Positions 7,893 through 15,530 are shown, counted from the first letter of the stretch. The stretch is DNA of 18,611 bases from Chloroflexota bacterium (GCA_021812735.1 JAKAMV010000094.1:1-18611); one strand, 5' to 3'. The notes: generated by a model from the letters alone, not told the origin. Numbers and translations are program-made.

Positions 7893-9071
7893 TCATCGAG
7901 ATTGCGCGCCTGGGTCGATCGAGGTGCCATGGTCCGCGGGGACGGGGCCAGGCCCCGGGCTCGACGTGCTTCCGGATTCTCGAGGGGGGTCCACGAGAGC
8001 TGTCGGTCCATCGGTAAGGCCGAGGCGTGAGCCGACAAACCCCCGGCCGCGCAACCATGAGATCAGGATCTCGTCCGCTTCACGCAACCCGAAGAGCCCG
8101 TCGCGGCGCCAATACATGGTGGCAAGGATGACCAGGGCCAGGGTGATCTCCTGGAGGCCGAACACCTGCCCGTTCATGGCCGCCTCCACGCGCCGGGCGG
8201 CCTCCATGAGCAGCGACACGAGGAACGTCCCTCCGACCGCGCCGCTCACGGTGGTCGAGCTACCGACCACGAGCATGGCGACCAGCTCGAACTGCAGGGT
8301 GAAGTAGAACTGCTTGGGCGAGAAGGCCGTCAACGTGAAGCCGAGCAACGCCCCTGCGAGCCCGACGATCAGGGCGCTGAGCAGCCACGACGTCAGGCGC
8401 AGGTTCGCCACATGCACGCCCGCCGATCGAGAGGCGAGTTCATCTTCGCGGCTGGCCCGGAGGCGCAGCCCAAACACGGAGTCTCGGAACAGCCGGGCGA
8501 TCAGTATGGCCAGCAGTGCCGCGATCAACACGCCCCACATGTCGACCAACGACGGCACCCCGTAGAAGGTCTGACTGCCGCGCGTGAAGTCGGCCGCCCC
8601 CACCAGGACGACATACACGATCATCAGCATGGCCAGGGTGGAGATCGGCGTGGCTGCCGCGGACAGGCGCGTGAGCGGCCAGCCGAACGCAAACGCCACG
8701 ACCAGGACCACAAGGAGCGCCACCGCGACAGCCGGGATCAAGGACAGTTGCGTGTCACGGAGAAAACTCGGCAGCGCGGGAAGCGCCTCCGCCTTGATGG
8801 CCGGCGCGATGGTCAGGATGCCGGCGACGTAGGCGGCGATGCCCATGAAGGCCACGTGCCCGAAGGTCATGATCCCGCTGTTGCCGCTGTAGACCTGGAA
8901 CCCGACGACTGCCACGAGTGAAATCAGAAACGTCACGGCGACCTGCTGGTTGGCTGGCCCCAGGAACGCTTCCACGAACGCGATGACAAGGACAAGCGGA
9001 ACCCCAAGCACGACCCACCCGACGACGCCGCGGGTGTAGGGGCTATCCAGCGTCAACCGATTCCGCATCAT
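7893..9071 (-). CDS. livM: branched-chain amino acid-type ABC transporter permease LivM
   Basis: About 392 residues, a polytopic inner-membrane permease that pairs with LivH to form the channel of the importer. Hydrophobic segments run through the protein, and IMTFGHVAFMGIAAYVAG near residues 68-85 is the LivM signature (usually SFGHAAFFGIGAY). The cytoplasmic segment RASREDELASRSAGVHVANLR-like sequence after residue 200 corresponds to the coupling loop contacted by the ATPases. The last ~45 residues are a Pro/Ser/Gly-rich hydrophilic tail not usual for the family. The start is the first ATG of an ATGATG at 9071, in a 4-base ATGA overlap with the livH stop. The SDR gene follows. Confidence 0.95.
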   Translation of the reverse strand: MMRNRLTLDSPYTRGVVGWVVLGVPLVLVIAFVEAFLGPANQQVAVTFLISLVAVVGFQVYSGNSGIMTFGHVAFMGIAAYVAGILTIAPAIKAEALPALPSFLRDTQLSLIPAVAVALLVVLVVAFAFGWPLTRLSAAATPISTLAMLMIVYVVLVGAADFTRGSQTFYGVPSLVDMWGVLIAALLAILIARLFRDSVFGLRLRASREDELASRSAGVHVANLRLTSWLLSALIVGLAGALLGFTLTAFSPKQFYFTLQFELVAMLVVGSSTTVSGAVGGTFLVSLLMEAARRVEAAMNGQVFGLQEITLALVILATMYWRRDGLFGLREADEILISWLRGRGFVGSRLGLTDGPTALVDPPRESGSTSSPGPGPVPADHGTSIDPGAQSR

Positions 9072-9955
9072 GCCCGGTCACTCACGGAACCGAGCAGGCC
9101 CTGCGGCCGCCACAGGAGCACGCCGATGACGATCGTGAGCGAAATGGCGTCGGCGAACGGCAAAGCCGCCTGGGGAAGAAACGCCTGCAGCGTGATCTCG
9201 ATGAACCCGAGCACGAAGCCGCCGATCACGGCGCCCGGGAGGCTTCCCAGACCGCCCATGACCGCCGCGATGAATGCCTTGATGACGGGCGTAAGTCCCA
9301 TTGTCGGTTGGACCGATCCATGCTGCGCAACCCACAGGAACCCGGCGACGCCGGCGAAGAGACCGGAAATCGCAAATGCGGTCGCGACCACTCCGTCCGC
9401 CCGGATCCCCATCAGGCGAGCGACCGGGAAGTCCTGGGCGGCGGCACGCATGCTGATCCCGAGCGTGGTCCGTCGCAGGAACAGCGTGAGCAGTGCCAGC
9501 GAGGCGAGCACCATCACGATGGCGGTGAGTTGGATCACCCCGACGCTGACGCCGAACAGGGGGATGGCCTGGCTGAGTTGCGTCGGCAGCTGCACTCCCC
9601 TCGGCCGCGGCGAGATCACGTTCGAGAACACGGTCTGCAGGAAGATCGAGATGGCGAAGCTCGTCAACAGCATCGTGGCAGCGCTCGCACCGCGCACGGG
9701 CCGAAAGGCGATCCGCTCCATGAGAAGTGCCGTCACCATGGCCGACCCAAGCGCCGCCACCATCACGATGGGCAAGGGAGTCCCGAACTGGACGATGACG
9801 AACCACATCGAATAGCCAGCGAGGGTCATGATTTCGCCGTGCGCGAAGTTCACGAGCCCCATGATGCTGAAGACCATGGCGAGCCCGAGAGCCAACAGCG
9901 CGTAGATGCCACCAAGGCTGACTGCATTGATCAACTGCTGGATGACGAAGGCCAT
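9068..9955 (-). CDS. livH: branched-chain amino acid-type ABC transporter permease LivH
   Basis: About 295 residues, nearly all in membrane segments, normal for LivH. The N-terminal LGGIYALLALGLAMVFSIMG and NFAHGEIMTLAGY motifs are the family signature. It forms the membrane channel with LivM and takes its energy from LivF and LivG. The ATG at 9955 shares one base with the TGA of livF (TGATG), and GGAG lies 7 bases upstream inside livF, so the start and translational coupling are well supported. The imported ligand cannot be inferred from the permease; family members carry branched-chain amino acids, other amino acids, amides or urea. Confidence 0.96.
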   Translation of the reverse strand: MAFVIQQLINAVSLGGIYALLALGLAMVFSIMGLVNFAHGEIMTLAGYSMWFVIVQFGTPLPIVMVAALGSAMVTALLMERIAFRPVRGASAATMLLTSFAISIFLQTVFSNVISPRPRGVQLPTQLSQAIPLFGVSVGVIQLTAIVMVLASLALLTLFLRRTTLGISMRAAAQDFPVARLMGIRADGVVATAFAISGLFAGVAGFLWVAQHGSVQPTMGLTPVIKAFIAAVMGGLGSLPGAVIGGFVLGFIEITLQAFLPQAALPFADAISLTIVIGVLLWRPQGLLGSVSDRA

Positions 9956-10674
9956 CAGGCGGCTCCGATACCGAGGTAGGCGCGCTCTATTCCACTGGAT
10001 TCCCGCAGCTCGGCCGCGGGTCCCGACGTCCTGAGCTGACCATTCGCCAGGACATACGCCCGATCGGCGATCCCCAGGGCTCGATGCACGTTCTGCTCAA
10101 CGAGAAGAATCGTTGTTCCCTGCTGGCGAAGGTCAACCAGGAGATCGAAGATCAAGTCCACGAAACGGGGCGCGAGCCCGAGCGACGGTTCATCGAGCAG
10201 GAGCAACCGGGGCGCCGACATCAACGACCGAGCGATGGCCAGTTGTTGCTGTTCCCCTCCCGAGAGGGTCCCCGCCGCCTGGTTGCGCCGTTCCGCCAAC
10301 ACGGGAAATCGCGCGTAGATGTCTCGTCGGATCGTGTCGGCCTGCGATTTGTCGCGGATGGCGATCGCCCCGAGCAGCAGGTTCTCGTCGACGGTGAGGC
10401 GCGGGAAGACGTGACGCCCCTCTGGTGTCAGGGTCATCCCAAGGCGAACGATTCGCTCCGGAGGCAGGGCATGGACGTCGTGGGCCTCGAACTGGATGCG
10501 GCCCCCCGACCGCGGTGCGAGTCCCATGATCGCGTTGAGCGTGCTCGACTTGCCTGCCCCGTTCGCCCCGAGAACGGCAACGATCTCGCCGGACTCCACA
10601 GCGAGGCTGAGGTCACGTACGGCGCGGATGGCGCCGTACGTGACCGAAAGGTGATCGACGGACAGAAGAGACAA
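9955..10674 (-). CDS. livF: branched-chain amino acid-type ABC transporter ATPase LivF
   Basis: A cytoplasmic ABC ATPase of about 239 residues, the normal LivF size. Walker A GANGAGKS is at about 36-43, the signature LSGGEQQ at 137-143, and Walker B with the catalytic glutamate in LLLDEPSLGLAP near 157-169. LVEQNVHRALGIADRAYVLANG near the end is typical of LivF rather than LivG. The start is a TTG at 10674, preceded by GAGG at a 6-base spacing; there is no ATG in the right place. It follows livK by 19 bases and leads straight into livH. Confidence 0.95.
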   Translation of the reverse strand: MSLLSVDHLSVTYGAIRAVRDLSLAVESGEIVAVLGANGAGKSSTLNAIMGLAPRSGGRIQFEAHDVHALPPERIVRLGMTLTPEGRHVFPRLTVDENLLLGAIAIRDKSQADTIRRDIYARFPVLAERRNQAAGTLSGGEQQQLAIARSLMSAPRLLLLDEPSLGLAPRFVDLIFDLLVDLRQQGTTILLVEQNVHRALGIADRAYVLANGQLRTSGPAAELRESSGIERAYLGIGAA

Positions 10675-10693
10675 TGCGGGCCTCGGGCGGCTG

Positions 10694-11899
10694 TCAGGGT
10701 GCCGGGATGAGACTCGGATCCGGTGCCATGGTCTTCAGGAACTGGAACTTGCCGTTCTTGATCTCGACGAGGTACACGGTCTTCAGGGGGATCCGGTTCT
10801 GCCCCTTGTAGGTGATCGTTCCGGTGACGCCTTGGACATTCGACAGGTTGTCGATCGCGTCACGGACCTGCTTCGGATCCGTCGAGTTCGCAGCCGTCAC
10901 GGCCGCTTCGATGACCTTGACAAGGTCATAGCCGGTGGCGGCGAACACGCTGTCCGGCGGCGACCCGTACTTGGCCTGATACCGAGTCCAGAAGTCTGCC
11001 ATGGGCGTGCCGGGAACCGGGAAGCCGTGGGTCGTGAACACGAGCCCCTCAACGGCGGTACCGCCGCCGGTGATCGTGTCCTGGGAGTCCACGCCGTCGA
11101 TCGAGATCACGGGGATCGCAACCCCCGCGGCGCGGAGTTGCTTCATGAACGTCGGCCCATCCGGTGGGTACGCGGGCGTCATGATGACGTCGGGCTGAGG
11201 CTGCAGGTTCTTGATCTTGGTGACTTCGGCGCTGAAGTCCGCTGCTCCGAGCGTGTATGAGCCACGGCCAACGACGGTGCCGCCCTTCTTCTCGAACACC
11301 TGCGTGAAGTAGTCGCACGACTTCGACGTGTAGGAGGAATCGGGCGAGCACAGGAGATAGGCGCTCTTGTATCCGGTTTCCGACGCGTAGGTGGCAAGGA
11401 CGGTGGCCTGCGTGTTGTCGCCAAAGACGCTTAGGAACATGTCATTGCCCACGGACGCAGGCAACGTCGGCGAGGTGGCCGCCGTGGACATGGTCGGGAT
11501 GCCCTTAGTCTGCGCGATCTGTCCGGCAGCCGTGCAAGGATCGGCGTCGGACGTGCAGATCAGGAACTGCACGCCACTCGCCAGCAGGTCCTGGGCCACG
11601 ACGGCGCTCTGGGCCGCGTCGCTCCGGTTGTCCTCCAGCTTCAAGCTGATCTTCCATTTGCCGGCGATGCCGCCCTTGGCGTTGATCTCGTCGATCGCCA
11701 TGCGGACGCCCTTTGACGCCGGCACGTCCGAATAGGAGAGCTGTCCGGTCTGGCTCGAGTCGTATCCGATCAGATACGTCCCTCCCCCACCTGCAGCTCC
11801 CGTTCCGGCAGACGGGGCCCCAGTAGAGCTGGTGCCGCCGCACGCCGATGCGACAAGCATGAGCACAGCCGCGAGTGAGATGGCGCCGCTTCTCTTCAT
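10694..11899 (-). CDS. livK: ABC transporter substrate-binding lipoprotein, LivK-like
   Basis: About 401 residues. The first 20 form a lipoprotein signal: two basic residues, a hydrophobic stretch, then a lipobox VASAC with the acylated cysteine at about residue 20, followed by a Gly/Ser/Thr linker. The rest matches the type I periplasmic-binding-protein fold of LivK/urea-amide binding proteins (GYDSSQTGQLSYSDVPASKG near 45-64; INAKGGIAGKWKISL near 75). It captures the ligand outside the membrane and passes it to LivHM. The ligand could be an amino acid, amide or related polar compound. A GGGAGGAGAGGA site precedes the ATG. Unusually the gene sits between the two ATPase genes, behind a strong hairpin at 11935-11971 that may adjust its expression. 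Confidence 0.94.
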   Translation of the reverse strand: MKRSGAISLAAVLMLVASACGGTSSTGAPSAGTGAAGGGGTYLIGYDSSQTGQLSYSDVPASKGVRMAIDEINAKGGIAGKWKISLKLEDNRSDAAQSAVVAQDLLASGVQFLICTSDADPCTAAGQIAQTKGIPTMSTAATSPTLPASVGNDMFLSVFGDNTQATVLATYASETGYKSAYLLCSPDSSYTSKSCDYFTQVFEKKGGTVVGRGSYTLGAADFSAEVTKIKNLQPQPDVIMTPAYPPDGPTFMKQLRAAGVAIPVISIDGVDSQDTITGGGTAVEGLVFTTHGFPVPGTPMADFWTRYQAKYGSPPDSVFAATGYDLVKVIEAAVTAANSTDPKQVRDAIDNLSNVQGVTGTITYKGQNRIPLKTVYLVEIKNGKFQFLKTMAPDPSLIPAP

Positions 11900-11934
11900 G
11901 GTCCTCTCCTCCCGATCCGATCTATGCGTCCCGA

Positions 11935-11971
11935 TGGTCTCGGCCGGTCGCCGATGTCCCGGCCGAGACCA
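11935..11971 (-). other. strong intercistronic hairpin between livG and livK
   Basis: A perfect 13-bp inverted repeat (TGGTCTCGGCCGG at 11935-11947 with its complement at 11959-11971) and an 11-base loop lie in the 99-base gap between the ATPase gene livG and the binding-protein gene livK. There is no T-run after it on the minus strand. Such hairpins often stabilise the mRNA upstream or downstream of them or partly terminate transcription; here it could make livG and livK levels differ. Function is inferred only from position and stability. Confidence 0.7.
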
Positions 11972-11998
11972 CGATTGCCCGGCCCAACCCTTGCCGAC

Positions 11999-12766
11999 TC
12001 AGGGGCTGACCAACTCCTCCGCAGCCTCTCTTCGCCCGAGGTAGGCCTCCCGCACGGATGCATCCTCACTTACTTCTTGTCCCGAGCCGGACGCGATTTG
12101 CCGACCCTCGTTCAGCACGGTGATGCGGTCCGCGAGCCGGAGGATCAACCGCAGGTCGTGCTCGACGACGAGAATGCCCAGCTCGTACTTGCGACGTAAC
12201 GCGGCAATTAGCTCCCGCAACTCGTCCGACTCGGCCTCATTGGTCCCAGCGGCCGGCTCGTCGAGCAGGAGAAACGCCGGCTTCGCTCCAAGGGCGCGCG
12301 CGATCTCGACTCGCCGCCGGGTCCCATATGGGAGGGCGTTGCCACGGCGGTCCGCAACCTCGAGCAGACCGGTTTCGGCGAGGATGGCTCGCGCAGCGGC
12401 CCGCAGGGCGGAGCCGCGCCAGTGGGCTGGGTTGAGCGCGGCGCCAACCTCGACATTCTCGAGGACCGTCAACTGGCCAAACAGCCGGATGTTCTGGAAC
12501 GTTCGTGCGACACCCGCTTCAGCGAACCGGTGAGCCGGCCAGCCGGTAACGTTGCGGTCGGCAAGCAGGACCCGGCCCTGGGTGGGCGCCAGCACCCCGG
12601 ACAGCACGTTGAGCAGCGTGGTCTTCCCCGACCCGTTCGGGCCGATCAGGCCGACAATCGAGCCGCGCGTGATCGTCAGGTCGACCGAGTCGAGCGCGCG
12701 TAGTCCCGCGAAGGAAACCCCGACGGAGTCTGCGCGCAGCGCCGGAGGGGCGGCCGACTCGCTCAC
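11999..12766 (-). CDS. livG: branched-chain amino acid-type ABC transporter ATPase LivG
   Basis: A cytoplasmic ABC ATPase. From the GTG at 12766 it has about 255 residues, usual for LivG. Walker A GPNGSGKT is at about 42-49, the ABC signature is the LivG-type PYGTRRRVEIARAL (about 146-159), and Walker B/LLLDEPAAGTNEAE follows (DEPAAG at about 169-174). The C-terminal VREAYLG is also typical. An alternative GTG at 12829 would add 21 poorly conserved residues; I prefer 12766 because GGTGG lies just upstream and the family match starts soon after. It is the first gene of the operon, facing the divergent DeoR gene across the control region. Confidence 0.93.
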   Translation of the reverse strand: MSESAAPPALRADSVGVSFAGLRALDSVDLTITRGSIVGLIGPNGSGKTTLLNVLSGVLAPTQGRVLLADRNVTGWPAHRFAEAGVARTFQNIRLFGQLTVLENVEVGAALNPAHWRGSALRAAARAILAETGLLEVADRRGNALPYGTRRRVEIARALGAKPAFLLLDEPAAGTNEAESDELRELIAALRRKYELGILVVEHDLRLILRLADRITVLNEGRQIASGSGQEVSEDASVREAYLGRREAAEELVSP

Positions 12767-12856
12767 CGGCCCACCGACGGGCGTCCCGCCCTGCCCCCGG
12801 CTCGAGGCACGCCCCAGCGTGGTCTTCACGGCCGCATCGCTCGGATCGGCCGGTTC

Positions 12857-13050
12857 TCTTGCGCGACCAAGCGTCGAACGAGCATTCAGACTCCGCTACC
12901 TTGCGGTATCACAAGCTTGGACCGGATCGCGCTTACGATACGCGCGGCTGTCAAGGGTTCGACCAGGAGTTCTGTCGCGCTCACCCGAGCGCGAGGTCTT
13001 GCGCGACCGGCATACTATTGCGAGTGCATTGCGTCTCGACGGGCGCGACC
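12857..13050 (+). repeat. three direct GCGCGACC repeats in the divergent control region
   Basis: GCGCGACC occurs at 12861-12868, 13001-13008 and 13043-13050. The first two copies extend to the 12-mer TCTTGCGCGACC (12857-12868 and 12997-13008). The gap between the first and second is 132 bases and between the second and third 34 bases. They could be half-sites of the DeoR-type regulator encoded next door, but the background is GC-rich and chance is not excluded. Confidence 0.4.
12975..12994. promoter_or_regulatory. candidate operator: perfect inverted repeat
   Basis: TCGCGCTC at 12975-12982 and GAGCGCGA at 12987-12994 form a perfect 8-bp inverted repeat around ACCC. It lies about 95 bases upstream of the regulator's start and about 210 bases upstream of livG, and 3 bases before the second GCGCGACC-bearing 12-mer. 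This is a good position for a regulator of both directions. Binding by the DeoR-type protein is inference. Confidence 0.5.
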
Positions 13051-13088
13051 GTTGCGAATACACAAGCATACGAAGGGAAAGACAGTAG

Positions 13089-13892
13089 GTGGACGCGGGG
13101 TTCGAAGAGACTGCCCTCCCCACCGCCACGCGCCGCGCGCGGGTTCTTGAGGCCGTGAGAAGGTCTCGGTTTGCGTCGGTCGCCGACCTGAGTTCGCAGT
13201 TCGGCGTCTCCGAGGTCACCATCCGGAGTGACCTCGACGTGCTCGCGGAGGAGGGTCAAATTCAGCGGGTTCGGGGGGGAGCCGTTCACCGAGCCACGGC
13301 AAGTCTTGAGGCGCCTTTCGAACAGGACCAGGACACGTCGCCCGACGAGAAGCGGGCGATCGCCGCCGCGGCAGTCGAGTTAGTGGAGAGCGGGCAGACC
13401 GTTCTCCTCGATGCGAGCAGCACGGTGGCGACCATGGCACGAGCCCTGGCGGCGCGCTCGGATCTGCACGACGTGACGGTGTTCACCAATGGGCTGCGGG
13501 TCGCGCTTGAGCTTGAGGCCGCTGTCCCGCAGTTCACCGTGCTGTTGACGGGCGGGACCCTGCGCCGGCAACAGCACTCCCTGGTGAACCCGATGGGCAT
13601 GGCCATCCTCGACCAGATCCATGGCCACATCGCCTTCCTCGGGTGTCAGGGGATCGATGCTCAGGCCGGAGCGACGCATGTGAGCGTCGCCGAGGCCGAG
13701 ATCAAGCGGGCCATCCTCAACTCGGCGCGCATGCGGGTGGTGCTCGCAGACGGCGGCAAGGTCGGCCAGGTCAGCCTGGTTCACCTCTTCCCGGTCTCTG
13801 ACGTCGACATCCTCATCACCGGTCAGTCGGCTGACGGCGCGGCCGTATCTGCGCTCCGTGAACGCGGCCTCGACGTCCGGATCGCGAGCTGA
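13089..13892 (+). CDS. DeoR/GlpR-family transcriptional regulator
   Basis: About 267 residues, the usual length. The N-terminal winged HTH covers residues 15-68, with VADLSSQFGVSEVTIRSDLD as the HTH and ends in RVRGGA. The effector domain follows: ILLDASSTVATMAR-like phosphate-binding segment (LLDASST near 107), FTNGLRVALELE, LTGGTLRRQQHS, and FLGCQGIDAQ, then LADGGKVGQ. DeoR proteins normally bind a phosphorylated sugar or related metabolite and release DNA. The GTG start at 13089 has AAGGGA about ten bases upstream; no better start is seen. It lies between the divergent liv operon and the amidase gene (20 bases downstream), so it most likely controls both. A sugar-phosphate type regulator for an amino-acid-type importer is unusual. 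Confidence 0.92.
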   Translation: MDAGFEETALPTATRRARVLEAVRRSRFASVADLSSQFGVSEVTIRSDLDVLAEEGQIQRVRGGAVHRATASLEAPFEQDQDTSPDEKRAIAAAAVELVESGQTVLLDASSTVATMARALAARSDLHDVTVFTNGLRVALELEAAVPQFTVLLTGGTLRRQQHSLVNPMGMAILDQIHGHIAFLGCQGIDAQAGATHVSVAEAEIKRAILNSARMRVVLADGGKVGQVSLVHLFPVSDVDILITGQSADGAAVSALRERGLDVRIAS

Positions 13893-13911
13893 CGAGAAAG
13901 GAAGCGGGCCA

Positions 13912-14850
13912 ATGGCACTCACCTCTTACCACCTTCCCCTCCAAGCCGTCCAGTTCGGCTGGAGCAACGCACGCGAACCCGTGCTTGTCGTGCCCTCGGT
14001 GGCCGAGATCCATGTCGAGGTGGGTGAGTGCTCGAACGGCCAGATCGTGCCCGGATCCACGGCAGAGGCGATTCGCACGATCGATTTCGCTCGGGTCGAC
14101 CCCATCACCGGGCCCGTCTTCGTCGAGGGGGCGCATGCGGGCGACGTGCTCCAGGTGGATCTGCTCGACATGAAGCTCGGGCCGTACGGCTGGTCCGCCA
14201 ACTACCCCGGCGAAGGCCTCCTGCCCGAGGACTTCGCAGAGGCGTGGCTGTACGTGTGGGACCTCACGGGGTCGCGTGCACCTTTCGTCGGAGGGGCGTC
14301 CGTGCCCATCGAGCCGATGCTCGGCATCGTCGGCTGCACCCCTTCTGAGCCGGGAGTCCACGGGTCGATTCCACCCCGTCGCACTGGCGGCAACATGGAT
14401 GTCAAGCACGTCGGGCCCGGCAGCACCGTCTACCTCCCAGTCGAGGTCGAAGGGGCCCTCCTCGGGATCGGCGATCCGCATGCTGCCCAGGGGGACGGCG
14501 AGGTTGGCGGCTCAGGGATCGAGGCATCGATGGATGTTGTTGCCCGCCTGACCGTGCGCCACGACATGACCCTCACGTTCCCGGAGTACGAGGTCCGCCG
14601 CCCCCTCGAACGCGCCTCCAGCGCCGCAGCGGGGTACTACGTCACGACCGGTATCGGCCCCGATCTGGTCGAGAACTCGAAGGCCGCGGTTCGCGCCATG
14701 ATTGCCCGCCTCGTGAGGACTCGAGGGCTTGAGCCAGTCGAAGCATACGAACTGTGTTCGGTGGCACTCGATCTCAAGATCAGCGAGATCGTCGACCACC
14801 CGAACTTCGTTGTCTCTGCGTTTCTCCCGAACGACTTGTTCGGGGATTAG
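13912..14850 (+). CDS. acetamidase/formamidase family hydrolase
   Basis: About 312 residues, the usual size of the FmdA/AmdA family, which hydrolyses short amides such as formamide or acetamide to the acid and ammonia. Segments that match include VDPITGPVFVEGAHAGDVLQVD (near 63-84), ANYPGEGLLPEDF near residues 98-110, the GNMDVKHVGPGSTVYLPVEVEGA-like segment near 161 and the GDPHAAQGDGEVGG run near 186-199. I start at the ATG at 13912, preceded by AAAGGAAG, not at the in-frame ATG at 13858 inside the regulator gene. It is separated from that gene by 19 bases and is probably cotranscribed with it. Here it may release an amide group from the imported compound. Family firm, substrate not. Confidence 0.93.
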   Translation: MALTSYHLPLQAVQFGWSNAREPVLVVPSVAEIHVEVGECSNGQIVPGSTAEAIRTIDFARVDPITGPVFVEGAHAGDVLQVDLLDMKLGPYGWSANYPGEGLLPEDFAEAWLYVWDLTGSRAPFVGGASVPIEPMLGIVGCTPSEPGVHGSIPPRRTGGNMDVKHVGPGSTVYLPVEVEGALLGIGDPHAAQGDGEVGGSGIEASMDVVARLTVRHDMTLTFPEYEVRRPLERASSAAAGYYVTTGIGPDLVENSKAAVRAMIARLVRTRGLEPVEAYELCSVALDLKISEIVDHPNFVVSAFLPNDLFGD

Positions 14851-14959
14851 GACCCCGTCGGTTGCGTCCGAGTGAGGGGCGAGCCACAGGCCTGCTGCCC
14901 CGCTTCCCGCATCGCGCACCCATAGAACGGCTCATCGACGCGTCTGGCTGGTGATCCCC

Positions 14960-15490
14960 ATGTCAGTTGCCGCGCGCCGGCGACGACCGACCGCTCGAAT
15001 CGTCGAGACGCGACTCGGTCCCCCACCCTCAGAGGACTGGGGGGCCTTGCTCGCCATCAGCGGTGGACGCGATGGCCTCGAGGGTGCCCAAGCGCTGCAG
15101 CGCGCGATTGAGGGGTCGTGGTGCATCGGCGCGGCATACGCGGACGGGCAACTCATAGGCGTTGGTCGGGTCGTTTCGGACGGGGTCCTCTACGCGTTCA
15201 TCGTGGACATCATCGTCGACCCCAAGTGGAAGCACCTTCAGGTCACCACCCGTCTGACTCAACTCCTTGGCGATGCGTGCACGGCTGCCGGGATCCCGCA
15301 CATTCATAGCCACGTAATCGACCTTCGGCACCACCTTGCTGAGCATTCGCCTGTGTCGTCGCCTCTGGCCGACCATGCCCGGCGGGTCGGTTCGGCTGCT
15401 CGCTCGGGGCACCGCCACGGGCACCTGAGTCCGACTGCTGCTGCGCAGCCGCGCCGGCCTGGACCGAGAGACGACCGCTTCGGACATTGA
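14960..15490 (+). CDS. GNAT-like acetyltransferase with degenerate acetyl-CoA loop
   Basis: The N-terminal ~120 residues look like a small GNAT: LIGVGRVVSDGVLYAFIVDI and the IVDPKW strand are typical (beta-4), and the following helix (LTQLLGDACTAAGIPHIH) fits. But the acetyl-CoA P-loop, normally PKYQGKGIG, reads PKWKHLQVTT, so all three glycines of the Q/RxxGxG/A signature are missing. The last ~55 residues are Arg/His/Pro/Ser-rich with no GNAT match, in place of the usual strand-5 and C-terminal helix. It therefore looks like a decaying gene or one that lost its end by frameshift. I saw no frame that restores the missing part. The start is uncertain: ATG at 14960 or GTG at 14951. It follows the amidase by 109 bases; a strong hairpin starts right after the stop. 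Confidence 0.6.
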   Translation: MSVAARRRRPTARIVETRLGPPPSEDWGALLAISGGRDGLEGAQALQRAIEGSWCIGAAYADGQLIGVGRVVSDGVLYAFIVDIIVDPKWKHLQVTTRLTQLLGDACTAAGIPHIHSHVIDLRHHLAEHSPVSSPLADHARRVGSAARSGHRHGHLSPTAAAQPRRPGPRDDRFGH

Positions 15491-15530
15491 CGCCGCTGCC
15501 TGATCGGGGTGACCGGATCAGGCAGCGGCG
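15491..15530 (+). terminator. perfect 15-bp hairpin after the GNAT-like gene
   Basis: CGCCGCTGCCTGATC at 15491-15505 and its exact complement at 15516-15530 enclose a 10-base loop, starting one base after the TGA of the GNAT-like gene. There is no T-run on the plus side. It probably ends or stabilises the regulator-amidase transcript, and marks the border of the right-hand accessory DNA. Confidence 0.6.

Larger units (their letters stand above)
12767..13088. promoter_or_regulatory. divergent control region between the liv operon and the DeoR gene
   Basis: No gene fits in this 322-base gap. It must hold the promoter of the minus-strand operon and that of the plus-strand regulator-amidase genes. 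A TTGACA reading on the minus strand at 12954-12949 could be a -35 box for the operon, but the bases about 17 downstream do not make a convincing -10, so I do not place a promoter firmly. The perfect inverted repeat at 12975-12994 and three GCGCGACC copies are listed separately. If livG really starts at 12829 the gap is shorter at that end. Confidence 0.7.

Noticed and set aside
10616..10640. Perfect 10-bp inverted repeat with a 5-base loop near the 5' end of livF
   Set aside because: It lies within normal LivF codons (VTYGAIRAVR), so protein constraint in GC-rich DNA explains it.
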